From a virus, in the IMG/VR virus record IMGVR_UViG_3300009124_000071, positions 1 to 29,796 of that record: a DNA stretch of 29,796 nt; one strand, 5' to 3'. The notes below the pieces were generated by a model. The model ran no database searches. It was given only the letters and a program-made list of their open reading frames with translations, and was not told the origin of the DNA. Shown piece by piece: positions 22,467-29,671 of the stretch. Position 1 is the first letter of the stretch. Each line of letters begins with the position of its first letter. A program made the position numbers and the translations under genes.

Positions 22467-22690
22467 GCCAGCTCCACCTCGCAGGATGGCCAACGGTTCT
22501 GGGCGTACTTGATCGCGGCGCTTTTGCTTTCAGCGCGGGTGATCCACGTCAGCGGCCTGGCGCCTTTTGGATAGACGATCAGCTTGAACTCTTTGGTTCG
22601 GCTGCCGCTCTTAGGCCGGCTGACGCCTTCGCCGTAGCAGCCTTCTGGTGTGTCTGCCCATTGGAGCAGGGCGCCTTTAACTTCAGCCAT
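22463..22690 (-). CDS. Small protein, 75 aa, unknown
   Basis: The product has a beta-rich N-terminal half (MAEVKGALLQWADTPEG, then TKEFKLIVYPKGARPLTWIT) and a final helix (ESKSAAIKYAQNRWP). This beta-beta-helix form ending in an amphipathic AA-x-K-x-A-x-x-RWP helix is seen in small phage proteins of unknown function. The start overlaps the upstream stop by 8 nt (ATGGCTGA). Confidence 0.6.
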   Translation of the reverse strand: MAEVKGALLQWADTPEGCYGEGVSRPKSGSRTKEFKLIVYPKGARPLTWITRAESKSAAIKYAQNRWPSCEVELA

Positions 22691-22856
22691 TTTTGATCAG
22701 GTGGTTGTCTTTGTCGGGGTTAAGCCAGCGGATCTCGTCCCAATACTGAATCCAGCCGTCGAAAGCCTCAGCCTTGGCCTGCTGAAAATTCTCGGCGCGG
22801 ATGCATTCCCGCACCGATGCGCTCTCGATATAGAAGTAGTAAGACTTTTCAGTCAT
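22683..22856 (-). CDS. Small protein, 57 aa, unknown
   Basis: ATG 22856 is chosen because it overlaps the preceding 43-aa frame by ATGACTGA and begins the conserved-looking part: MTEKSYYFYIESASVRECI, then AENFQQAKAEAFDGWIQYWD and EIRWLNPDK. The layout (beta strand, AENFQQAKAEA helix, Trp-rich end) is like that of the 75-aa neighbour, so the two may be paralogues or share a fold. Confidence 0.6.
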   Translation of the reverse strand: MTEKSYYFYIESASVRECIRAENFQQAKAEAFDGWIQYWDEIRWLNPDKDNHLIKNG

Positions 22857-22980
22857 GGCGCACATACTCCTGAGTGCCGGAATGGGTCTGGCCGTGGTGT
22901 GCGGTGGCGTCAAGGCCGATCATGGCGAAGGCGCTAGCGGCGATGACAAAACAGAGCAGGTTGGCGAATTTGTCGGTCAC
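22849..22980 (-). CDS. Small hydrophobic protein, 43 aa, GTG start
   Basis: The frame runs from GTG 22980 to TGA 22849 and overlaps the next gene by ATGACTGA, the same 8-nt junction used at two other places in this array. The product has a hydrophobic N-terminal stretch (FANLLCFVIAASAFAMIGL, residues 5-23) and a polar His-rich tail (TAHHGQTHSG). It could be a small membrane protein or have a signal-like N-terminus. Confidence 0.5.
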   Translation of the reverse strand: MTDKFANLLCFVIAASAFAMIGLDATAHHGQTHSGTQEYVRHD

Positions 22981-23050
22981 TGGTGGGGGTGCGGTGCCCG
23001 TTAATTGTGCCCCGCCTACAGAGCACACGCCAGGGCGCTGTGACAGTTGT

Positions 23051-23284
23051 TCACACAGCCCCGTCGCCTACAGCCAAGCTCACCGGAACCCGCAACGTCG
23101 GCTTGCTTTGGCCAGTCGGACCAACCCGGCCCCAGCCCACAACCGCTGGGTTGACAGTCAGCTCAACCGTGAACCAAACATGCCCGCACGCTTGGCATTT
23201 CCGCTTGCGCGTCACGCAGTCCGGCTGGTGGCCGTTGGTCGCCGTTGCCCTGATATCGCCACTGCCGCACTTGGGGCAATCCAT
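23051..23284 (-). CDS. Zinc-ribbon protein (NrdR N-terminus-like), 77 aa
   Basis: ATG 23284 starts MDCPKCGSGDIRATATN, followed by RKRKCQACGHVWFTVE. The two C-x2-C knuckles with R-x-R-K-C-x-x-C-G-x-x-[WF]-x-T match the zinc ribbon at the start of the repressor NrdR and related phage ribbons. The ATP-cone that NrdR uses to sense dATP/ATP is absent; the last about 40 residues are low-complexity. It may bind DNA, but a ribonucleotide reductase target is not seen here. Its first gene-proximal bases face the plus-strand gene at 23341 across a 56-nt gap. Confidence 0.75.
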   Translation of the reverse strand: MDCPKCGSGDIRATATNGHQPDCVTRKRKCQACGHVWFTVELTVNPAVVGWGRVGPTGQSKPTLRVPVSLAVGDGAV

Positions 23285-23340
23285 GACCGTTATCGTTGGT
23301 TGTACCCCACCAATAGCACACAATGCATTTCGGGGAATGG

Positions 23341-23520
23341 ATGGCAGTGGAGCTATCCACTGAGCAACAATTTGAGATTGAAAAACAAGCCCGCAAGTTG
23401 CTCGAAAGCGACGACGCGGGCGTATTTGCAGCGGCGCTGCTGAAACAGTGCTGCTATCAGCAGCAGCTGCTCCAGCAAGCCGTCAATGAAATCGCTCGCC
23501 TCGAATGCGAGTTGATGTGA
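23341..23520 (+). CDS. Small helical protein, tentative NblA-like, 59 aa
   Basis: ATG 23341 with a GGGGA just before it is preferred over ATG 23323, which has no ribosome site. The product begins MAVELSTEQQFEIEKQARKL and has a second helix LLKQCCYQQQLLQQAVNEIA. NblA proteins (about 60 aa, phycobilisome degradation, also carried by some freshwater cyanophages) start with a closely similar L-[ST]-x-EQ-x-F-x-[LI] motif, then a helix-loop-helix with paired leucines. A different small cyanobacterial family shares this opening, so I cannot decide by eye. It is the only plus-strand gene between two stretches of the minus-strand array and thus has its own promoter. Confidence 0.6.
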   Translation: MAVELSTEQQFEIEKQARKLLESDDAGVFAAALLKQCCYQQQLLQQAVNEIARLECELM

Positions 23521-23835
23521 TCAGAACATGTCGCCTTCAACCTCAACCACCTGGCCGTCAAATGCCTGAGCAAGCTTCTGCGCGCCATTGCCAGGATCCA
23601 CCCAGTCGCGCGGAGGCTGACCCACTGCGCTGATGTAGTTCAGACCCGACTTGGCCTGTTTCTTCCAGCCGCTGATCGGCACTTGGACCGAGCCGTATTG
23701 ATCCGGCGTCTGGCTCATCACAAAGCGGCAGAGCGCGTCCAGCTCTTCCACCTTGATATTCATCATTCCCGAAAAGTCGATCTTGCTGTCGGGCTTGGTG
23801 CTCTTGAAGATGCTCAGGTTCAGCTTGAAGCTCAT
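23521..23835 (-). CDS. Protein of recombination cluster, 104 aa, unknown
   Basis: ATG 23835 overlaps the preceding stop by ATGA. The product begins MSFKLNLSIFKSTKPDSKID, continues with MNIKVEELDALCRFVMSQ, then VQVPISGWKKQAKSGLNYIS, and ends with an acidic VVEVEGDMF. The beta-rich body with an acidic C-terminal tail is the general form of phage single-strand DNA-binding proteins, and it is downstream of recE/recT-like genes where SSB is often found. The fold cannot be confirmed, so this is a suggestion only. Confidence 0.65.
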   Translation of the reverse strand: MSFKLNLSIFKSTKPDSKIDFSGMMNIKVEELDALCRFVMSQTPDQYGSVQVPISGWKKQAKSGLNYISAVGQPPRDWVDPGNGAQKLAQAFDGQVVEVEGDMF

Positions 23836-24023
23836 TGTTCGTTGTGGGTGATGGTGTTGGCCTGTTCGTATTGCTCCACCTCGGCCAGTGGGTAGAGCAC
23901 GCGCCGACCGATCCGCACAAATGGCGGGCCAGTGCCGGCTGATCGCCAACTGATCAAAGTCTGGCGATGCATTTGCCAGCGATCAGCGAGCTGCAAATCA
24001 GTCAAAAACTCAGAAGAGTTCAT
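23832..24023 (-). CDS. Excisionase/MerR-type HTH DNA-binding protein
   Basis: A 63-aa protein of the HTH_17/AlpA-like group: FLTDLQLADRWQMHRQTLIS (helix-turn-helix), W-R-S-A-G-T-G-P-P-F wing start, then RIGRRVLYPLAEVEQYEQ. Such proteins act as excisionases or as promoter regulators. No integrase is seen in the window, so a regulatory role for the recombination operon is equally likely. It overlaps recT by 14 nt and the next gene by ATGA. Confidence 0.82.
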   Translation of the reverse strand: MNSSEFLTDLQLADRWQMHRQTLISWRSAGTGPPFVRIGRRVLYPLAEVEQYEQANTITHNEQ

Positions 24024-24657
24024 CCTCGTCAGCCTTGGGTTGTTCCGCCACCTTGGCGTTTAGATCTGCCACTGGCGAGGTGATTTGGACCTCCTCTATG
24101 TCGATGGCCTCTTCCTGGGTGTGGGTGATGCCTACCAGCAGCTCGGGCACATACAGCCGGCCCCACATTGCAGCGCAGCGATAGCGGATCATTAGCTCCG
24201 GCATCGTGCGCCACTTGCTGCCGCTTTTGGTCGCCCAGCCCTCAGCCTTGGCCATTGCCATCGTGACCGTGGGGCCTGTCAGATCCTTGCCCGTCGCTTT
24301 TTCCTTGGCCACGGCGTAGCAGGCCAGATCATCGCCCTTGCCGCTCATCTCGTACCGCAGCGGCTCAAAACGCCCGCAGCCGTTGATCAGGGCAATGATG
24401 AACTGGCTAGACCAGCTCGGGCGGCCGTGGATGATATGCAGATTCTGCATAACCTGCAGCGGGCTTAGCCCCATCCGGCCTGCAATCTCCAAGGCCACCA
24501 ACGTATTGGCCAGGCCCTGCTGCCCTTGGAACTGAGGCGGCACCAAGCTGCTGCTAGCCAACGCCTTGGCGATCCGCTGGGCATCCTCGAATGCCTGGAT
24601 CCCGCCAAAGACGTTGCCCGAACTGGTGGTGGTTAGTGCTGAATTTTGATCAGTCAT
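24010..24657 (-). CDS. recT: RecT family single-strand annealing protein
   Basis: A 215-aa RecT homologue. The conserved core runs from LANTLVALEIAGRMGLSPLQ (about 49-68) through VMQNLHIIHGRPSWSSQF, GWATKSGSKW and MPELMIRYRCAAMWGRLYVPELL. The C-terminus is acidic and disordered, typical of proteins that bind SSB or are regulated by their tail. RecT anneals single strands made by the paired exonuclease. It starts in the 8-nt overlap ATGACTGA with the 77-aa gene, and the RecE-like gene lies two genes upstream in the same operon. Confidence 0.93.
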   Translation of the reverse strand: MTDQNSALTTTSSGNVFGGIQAFEDAQRIAKALASSSLVPPQFQGQQGLANTLVALEIAGRMGLSPLQVMQNLHIIHGRPSWSSQFIIALINGCGRFEPLRYEMSGKGDDLACYAVAKEKATGKDLTGPTVTMAMAKAEGWATKSGSKWRTMPELMIRYRCAAMWGRLYVPELLVGITHTQEEAIDIEEVQITSPVADLNAKVAEQPKADEDELF

Positions 24658-24883
24658 TTTTTAGACGGCTTAGAACCATTTCGCGGATTTCCTGGATTTC
24701 GTCATCGCCCATGTCAGGCGGAAAATCTCGAAAATCCTTGCTGCTATGACGCCAACGCAATACATCGTCGATATACATGTGCTCCCCTGCACCAAGCGCA
24801 GTCAACACATAGCTAACTGCTTGGCTGAAACCTCGGCGGTAGCCAACTTCTTCGCTCAAACTTCTGGTCTTAAATGGTTCCAT
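24650..24883 (-). CDS. Small protein between exonuclease and RecT, 77 aa
   Basis: ATG 24883 is 2 nt after the exonuclease stop and is preferred over TTG 24889. The product begins MEPFKTRSLSEEVGYRRGFS, has a helix QAVSYVLTALGAG, and ends with an acidic helix (DDEIQEIREMVLSRLKN). No family is recognised. Its position between the RecE- and RecT-like genes makes an accessory recombination role plausible. Confidence 0.65.
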   Translation of the reverse strand: MEPFKTRSLSEEVGYRRGFSQAVSYVLTALGAGEHMYIDDVLRWRHSSKDFRDFPPDMGDDEIQEIREMVLSRLKND

Positions 24884-24885
24884 GC

Positions 24886-25728
24886 TCAAAATCCCTCAAT
24901 GTTGTCGGTGAGTGGTTGTTGGGCATTGCTGCCTTTTTTTGCCCAGTCCGGCAGGGTGAGCGTTTCGATCGCATCGCTGTAGCTGGGCCAGCGATCAGCC
25001 TCCCGGCAGTCGGCAAGCTTCTGCAGATCGCGCTGGCATTGTTGCCATCCGTGCTCGATCAGCTCTTGGTCTGCGGCGTAGACCCCAACGCCATAAGGCG
25101 CCTCGGTTTCGACCGCAATAAAGATGAACGCTTCCGGCCTGATGCCGGTGCTCTGCTCGACGCCGTGGCTGTACCAGGCCGCTTGCACGCCATAGCGAAA
25201 CTGCATGACGCTGTGCCGAAAGCCCCGAGGGCTGGCGTCGCGTGTGCTCTTCAGGTCAACAACGATCTTGCAATCGTCGCTCATCCAGTCCGGCCGGCAT
25301 TTGCACTGCAGACCCGTGGCACTGTCGCGCCACATGTGAGTCGTCTCGGCTTTGCCGGCCATGCCAAGCAGCATCGCCGCAGCTGGGTGCTTCCACACAG
25401 CCCGGCCCATGTGCTGCACCGTTTCGCCCTCGTCGGCAGTTAGGACCTGCTTGCCCTGGGAGATGACCTGGAACTGCGCCCAGGCTTCTTTGCCTGCTTT
25501 GGTCCGGCGGTCAATGCCAGCAGGCGCCACGGCCCATTCCTCGTCCCACTTGCTCAGCTCCAGCGTGTGGGTGTGGAACGCGCTGCCAAGCCGCATGGAT
25601 GGAGTCGGCTCAGGGATGACCCGTTTGGGGTCCACATACCGCGCCCAGTAATGCAGTGGACTGCGGGCGATTTTGTCGAGGTGGCTTTTGCTGATCGCTG
25701 GGTGCGCGTGATACTCGGCGTTGTCCAT
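24886..25728 (-). CDS. recE: RecE-like exonuclease (PD-(D/E)XK)
   Basis: A 280-aa exonuclease VIII-type protein, using ATG 25728 (a TTG 12 nt upstream is also in frame). It has the family start YHAHPAISKSHLDKIARSPL and the HYWARYVDP motif. MRLGSAFHTHTLE is near residue 45-57. The catalytic core is CRPDW (Asp147), then VVDLKST (Asp158, Lys160) and the Q-x-R-Y-G-x-Q-A-A-W-Y helix. It digests one strand of a duplex end and hands the other to RecT. It is about the size of the RecE nuclease domain (C-terminal part of E. coli RecE). The start faces the helicase gene across 53 nt. Confidence 0.92.
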   Translation of the reverse strand: MDNAEYHAHPAISKSHLDKIARSPLHYWARYVDPKRVIPEPTPSMRLGSAFHTHTLELSKWDEEWAVAPAGIDRRTKAGKEAWAQFQVISQGKQVLTADEGETVQHMGRAVWKHPAAAMLLGMAGKAETTHMWRDSATGLQCKCRPDWMSDDCKIVVDLKSTRDASPRGFRHSVMQFRYGVQAAWYSHGVEQSTGIRPEAFIFIAVETEAPYGVGVYAADQELIEHGWQQCQRDLQKLADCREADRWPSYSDAIETLTLPDWAKKGSNAQQPLTDNIEGF

Positions 25729-25780
25729 AGGTTGTGGCAACTTGCGGCAGGCTATAGCCTCTTGCCAGCCAATGCAACCT
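25729..25780. promoter_or_regulatory. Symmetrical 52-bp element between divergent recE-like and helicase genes
   Basis: AGGCTATAGCCT (25749-25760) is a perfect 12-bp palindrome. AGGTTG (25729-25734) and CAACCT (25775-25780) are inverted arms placed at exactly equal distance on either side. TATAGC in the centre can be read as a -10 on both strands, with TTGTGG or TTGCAT as poor -35 elements about 15 nt away. It fills the whole gap, with arms next to both start codons, so it could be a shared promoter and operator. Confidence 0.6.
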
Positions 25781-25781
25781 G

Positions 25782-27164
25782 ATGCAGCTCAGGCCCTACC
25801 AAACCCAGGCCATCGACGATCTCCGCAACGCCTACCGATCCGGTAGCCGTGCGCCTCTCCTATGCCTACCGACCGGCGGCGGTAAGACCGTGATTTTTAC
25901 CGCCATTGCCCAAGCAGCAGCAGCCAAGGGCAATAACGTTCTGATCTTGGTGCATCGCCGGGAGCTGCTACGCCAAGCCAGCGCCAAGCTGCGCGCTGTT
26001 GGCCTCCCGCACAGCACCATTGCAGCCGGATTGCCCATCAGGTCGAATCAGGTGCAAGTCGCCTCGGTTCAAACGCTGATCCGCCGCCTGTCGCGTTTCG
26101 ACTGGCAACCGGGGCTAATCATCATCGATGAGGCCCACCACGCTGTAGCTGGTAGCTGGGGCAAGATCCTGGCCCATTGGCCCGACGCCTTCCGCCTTGG
26201 CGTATCCGCCACCCCATGCCGCCTAGACGGCCGCGGCCTAGGCAATGCATTCGACCAGCTGGTGCTAGGCCCTGCAGTCGCGCAGCTCACTGAATCCGGC
26301 TATTTGGCAGATGCGCGTATTTATGCGCCGCCTGTTCTTGCAAACCTGAGCAACCTGCACACCCGCGCGGGTGATTACGCCACCGATGAGGCCGCCGACG
26401 CAATGGATCGCCCCACGGTCACTGGCGACGCTGTGGATCACTACCAGCGCCATGCAACAGGCCAGCCGGCCATCGCCTTTTGCTGCAATACCAAACACGC
26501 CGCATCAGTCGCCCGGCAGTTTCAAGCAGCAGGCATCAACGCCGCCACACTGCTAGGCACAAACAAGCCAGAAGAGCGCGACCAGCTGGTGGCCGACCTT
26601 GGCTCTGGTGCCCTGCAGGTCCTAGTCACTGTTGACGTAGTTTCCGAGGGTTTCGACTGCCCCGGTGCCTCTGTTGCCATCCTGCTGCGGCCTACCAAGT
26701 CCGAATCGCTCTACCTGCAGCAAGTCGGCCGGGTGCTCAGACCCAAGCCCGATGGCAGCAAAGCGCTGATCCTTGATCACGTCGGCAACGTCATGCGCCA
26801 CGGCTTTCCTGACGATGTGCGCGAGTGGTCGCTGTCTGATGGCCTCAGACGTGCCAGCCGGGGAAGCGCAGCGCCAACCGTGCGCACATGCCCCAGCTGT
26901 TATGCAGCATTCAAGCCGCAGCCTGTCTGCCCCGTATGCGGCACCGATTGCGCGCCTAAGGCCAAGCGCGGCATGGCCCAGGTGGATGGGGAGCTGCAGG
27001 AGCTGCGCCGGGAGGCTGTCCAGCAGCGAATCGCAGAGCGGACTAGCCACAGACGCGAGCAGGGACGCGCCCGCACTCTGCAGCAGCTGCTGGCACTGGC
27101 TAAGGAACGCGGTTACTCGCAAGGCTGGGCGTACAAGGTGCACGCTTCACGCGGTGGGCGCTAG
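25782..27164 (+). CDS. DEAD/DEAH-box helicase, superfamily 2
   Basis: A 460-aa SF2 helicase. Motifs seen are the Q-motif-like LRPYQTQAI (3-11), Walker A LPTGGGKT (29-36), motif Ia VHRREL, motif Ib VQTL, DEAH (116-119), SAT (142-144), motif IV-V region (VVSEGFDCPG), and QQVGRVLRP (313-321). After the core are two C-x2-C knuckles (Cys370, Cys373, Cys383, Cys386) of a zinc ribbon and a basic, Arg/Gln-rich C-terminal helix. It is likely a replicative or recombination accessory helicase that unwinds branched DNA. VRR-NUC and primase genes follow on the same strand. Confidence 0.95.
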   Translation: MQLRPYQTQAIDDLRNAYRSGSRAPLLCLPTGGGKTVIFTAIAQAAAAKGNNVLILVHRRELLRQASAKLRAVGLPHSTIAAGLPIRSNQVQVASVQTLIRRLSRFDWQPGLIIIDEAHHAVAGSWGKILAHWPDAFRLGVSATPCRLDGRGLGNAFDQLVLGPAVAQLTESGYLADARIYAPPVLANLSNLHTRAGDYATDEAADAMDRPTVTGDAVDHYQRHATGQPAIAFCCNTKHAASVARQFQAAGINAATLLGTNKPEERDQLVADLGSGALQVLVTVDVVSEGFDCPGASVAILLRPTKSESLYLQQVGRVLRPKPDGSKALILDHVGNVMRHGFPDDVREWSLSDGLRRASRGSAAPTVRTCPSCYAAFKPQPVCPVCGTDCAPKAKRGMAQVDGELQELRREAVQQRIAERTSHRREQGRARTLQQLLALAKERGYSQGWAYKVHASRGGR

Positions 27165-27194
27165 TCGCCTGGCATCCACCCCTACCCTGCATGG

Positions 27195-27548
27195 GTGGCA
27201 AACGACGAAACCACAATCCAGCAGCAAATTCGCCTGGCGCTAGGAACGCGCCCGGACTTGCGACTCTTTCGCAATAACACCGGCACCCTGCCAGATCCGC
27301 GCACCGGCCGGCCCGTGCAATTCGGCCTTGCCCGTGGCTCAGCTGATCTCATCGGCCTGCGCACCGTCACCATCACGCCCGAAATGGTCGGCCAGCAGGT
27401 AGCCGTCTTCACCTCAATAGAAGTCAAAACGCCCCAGGGCCGAGCAACGCCCGCTCAGCAGAACTGGCTGCACATGGTCCGCCGCGCTGGTGGCATTGCA
27501 GGCATCGCCCGCTCAGTGCGAGACGCGCAAAACCTATTGGATTCTTGA
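27195..27548 (+). CDS. VRR-NUC domain nuclease
   Basis: A 117-aa stand-alone VRR-NUC nuclease starting at GTG 27195. Visible are ETTIQQQIRLAL, RLFRNNTG, VQFGLARGSADLIGL with the metal-binding Asp, FTSIEVKTPQGRATPAQQNW with the E-x-K catalytic pair, and a final GGIAGIARSV strand-helix. Such phage proteins cut branched DNA such as Holliday junctions or flaps. It follows the SF2 helicase gene and comes before the primase gene, a replication-cluster order common in siphoviruses. Confidence 0.9.
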   Translation: MANDETTIQQQIRLALGTRPDLRLFRNNTGTLPDPRTGRPVQFGLARGSADLIGLRTVTITPEMVGQQVAVFTSIEVKTPQGRATPAQQNWLHMVRRAGGIAGIARSVRDAQNLLDS

Positions 27549-27596
27549 GACTCGCCGCCAAGGCGTTCCCAACCTCCTAACCCTGCGCCACACTCT

Positions 27597-27617
27597 GACG
27601 GCTATCCCTCCGCCGTC
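27597..27617 (+). promoter_or_regulatory. Hairpin immediately before the primase gene
   Basis: GACGGC (27597-27602) pairs with GCCGTC (27612-27617) across a 9-nt loop, TATCCCTCC. The stem ends two nt before ATG 27620. There is no Shine-Dalgarno. The structure would occupy the ribosome-binding region, so translational control is possible; it is not followed by a T run. Confidence 0.4.
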
Positions 27618-27619
27618 TA

Positions 27620-29662
27620 ATGGCCCCCATCGTCGATCAGCTCAGCGCCATCCCTGATTCCTGGGCGCTAGTCGCTGTCGGTAACGACAAACGCCCCTAT
27701 CAGCCCGAGTGGCAGAAACACCCGCTCACTAAGCGCCAAGTCGAATCCGAACTCTCAGCAGGCCGTGCCGTAGCTGTTGGCGTTCTTGCAGGCCCACCCT
27801 CCGGCGGTCTTCTATTCGTCGATCACGACGGCCTCGGCGCTTCCGAGGTGCTCGAATCCATCGGCACCTCACTGCGCGACCTGCCCAAGTCCTGGGCCGT
27901 CACCTCCGGCCGTGATGGTCGCCTCCAGATCATCTATCGCGTCCCTGAACCCTTTTGGGATCAGATCAAAACCACCAAGCTCAAATCCAGCGTCAAAGGC
28001 GAACAGCTTGAACTGCGCTGGACCGGCTGCCAATCCGTAGTGATCGGCAAACACCCGATGACCGGCGCCTATCGCTGGCTAAAGGATCGCTCGCCTGATG
28101 ACCTACCCCTAGCTGAGGCTCCATCAGTGCTGCTGCAGCAAATGCAGCGCCCAATCGAAACGCCGCCCCTTCTGGCCGCGGCCAACCCCATCGAAGACGC
28201 CGAACGCGCACGCACCTACCTCGCCAATATCCCCAGCTCCATCGCTGATGACTACGACGAATGGGTCAAGGTCGGCATGGCGCTCCACAGCGTTGGCGAC
28301 GATTCCCTGCTGGCCGATTGGTGCCAATGGTCCGCAGCGTCCGGCAAGTTCAAGGCCGGCGAATGCGAAGACAAATGGGCATCCTTCAAATCTGATTCCG
28401 GTGGCGTTGGCCTTGGCACTCTCTACCACTTGGCTGGTGGAGTCTCCCCGCGCGATCAGGCCATCAAGGCCATCAAATCTGCTCTCGGCTCTAACAACCC
28501 CAAGGCGCAAACGATCGGCTCTGGATCTAAAGCCATCAAGCTCGAAACCGATGAGCTGATCCAACTCATCCAGCAGCAAATGTCGGAGCGCCTGCGCTTC
28601 AACACCTACACCCAAAAGGTCGAACTAGACGAAAAACCCATCACTGATATCGAGCACCGTTACCTCGAATTTGCACAGATGGGCGTCAAGGTCGCAAAGG
28701 AACTTGCCGCCGACTCGATGGTTTATGTCGCGCGCAAGAACCCCTATGACCCCGTGCGCGAATACCTCGACCGCGTGGCCGATGAGGTGCCACCTGCCTC
28801 CATCGACCACCTAGCAAGCGCCTACCTGCGCCCTGGAGACGCCCCTGGGAGCCTGTATGACGCCATGCTGCGCTGCACCCTGATCGCCGCTGTACGGCGC
28901 GTATACGAGCCAGGCAGCAAGCATGACAGCGCCTGCGTGCTCATGGGACCGCAAGGCTGCGGCAAGTCCACTTTCTGGCGCAACCTTGGCGGCGCGTTCT
29001 TCTCAGACGCCCTGCGCGATATCGGCAGCAAGGACGATCTGATGGTGCTCCACTCCAGCTGGGTCATGGAGTGGGCTGAACTCGACCACATCACCGGCCG
29101 CCGTCACGCTGGCCAGGTCAAAGCTTTTCTCTCGCAGCAGACCGACAAATTCCGCGTGCCCTACGGCAAGGCCGCAGAAGATTTCCCAAGGCGCTGCATC
29201 ATCGTCGGCTCCACCAACCGCGACAGCGGCTTTCTGGTGGATGACACCGGCAACCGTCGCTTCTGGGTCATACCCGTCACCGTGGCGCCCCACATCCCCG
29301 TTGATGGCCTGCTGCTAGAGCGCGACGCCATTTGGTCCGCTGCTGTGGCCGCCTACCGCAACGGGGAGCCAAACCACCTGCCCCGTGAGTTCGAGCGCCA
29401 AGTGGAAGTCGAAAACGAGAGCTACCTGGTTTCCAGCCCGTGGCAATCCGCCATCGAGACCTATCTCATCAATCGCAGATCCGTCTCACCGTTGACATCG
29501 GAAGAGATTCTGACGAACGCGATAGAGAAGCCGCTTGAGCGGCAAACCAGGGGAGATCAGATGCAAGTCGCATCGATTCTCAAGGATCTCGGCTGGGTCA
29601 AGTACCGAGACTGCCAAAACGGCAAGCGCCAGTACGCATGGCGTATGCCCAACCTTGGCTGA
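27620..29662 (+). CDS. Primase-helicase: prim-pol + PriCT-2 + VapE/VirE-type ATPase
   Basis: A 680-aa replication protein. The N-terminal domain (about 1-175) resembles a phage prim-pol: GGLLFVDHDG gives the metal-binding Asp68/Asp70, and VIGKHPMTGAYRW gives the likely sxH His145. A PriCT-2 domain follows (about 205-275, DYDEWVKVGMALHS, CQWSAASGKF, LGTLYHLAGG). The C-terminal ATPase (about 375-600) has Walker A GPQGCGKST (443-451), an acidic Walker B-like VMEWAEL (482-488), QQTDKFRVPYG and STNRDSGFLVDDTGNRRFWV, as in VirE/VapE proteins. It should prime and unwind phage DNA. The last about 80 residues form a winged-helix-like end. Confidence 0.93.
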   Translation: MAPIVDQLSAIPDSWALVAVGNDKRPYQPEWQKHPLTKRQVESELSAGRAVAVGVLAGPPSGGLLFVDHDGLGASEVLESIGTSLRDLPKSWAVTSGRDGRLQIIYRVPEPFWDQIKTTKLKSSVKGEQLELRWTGCQSVVIGKHPMTGAYRWLKDRSPDDLPLAEAPSVLLQQMQRPIETPPLLAAANPIEDAERARTYLANIPSSIADDYDEWVKVGMALHSVGDDSLLADWCQWSAASGKFKAGECEDKWASFKSDSGGVGLGTLYHLAGGVSPRDQAIKAIKSALGSNNPKAQTIGSGSKAIKLETDELIQLIQQQMSERLRFNTYTQKVELDEKPITDIEHRYLEFAQMGVKVAKELAADSMVYVARKNPYDPVREYLDRVADEVPPASIDHLASAYLRPGDAPGSLYDAMLRCTLIAAVRRVYEPGSKHDSACVLMGPQGCGKSTFWRNLGGAFFSDALRDIGSKDDLMVLHSSWVMEWAELDHITGRRHAGQVKAFLSQQTDKFRVPYGKAAEDFPRRCIIVGSTNRDSGFLVDDTGNRRFWVIPVTVAPHIPVDGLLLERDAIWSAAVAAYRNGEPNHLPREFERQVEVENESYLVSSPWQSAIETYLINRRSVSPLTSEEILTNAIEKPLERQTRGDQMQVASILKDLGWVKYRDCQNGKRQYAWRMPNLG

Positions 29663-29671
29663 ACTGGTTGG

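Noticed and set aside
23039-23055. TGTGA-N7-TCACA, similar to a CRP/cAMP receptor site
   Set aside because: The spacer is 7 and not 6 nt, and it lies at the end of the zinc-ribbon gene without a convincing promoter next to it.
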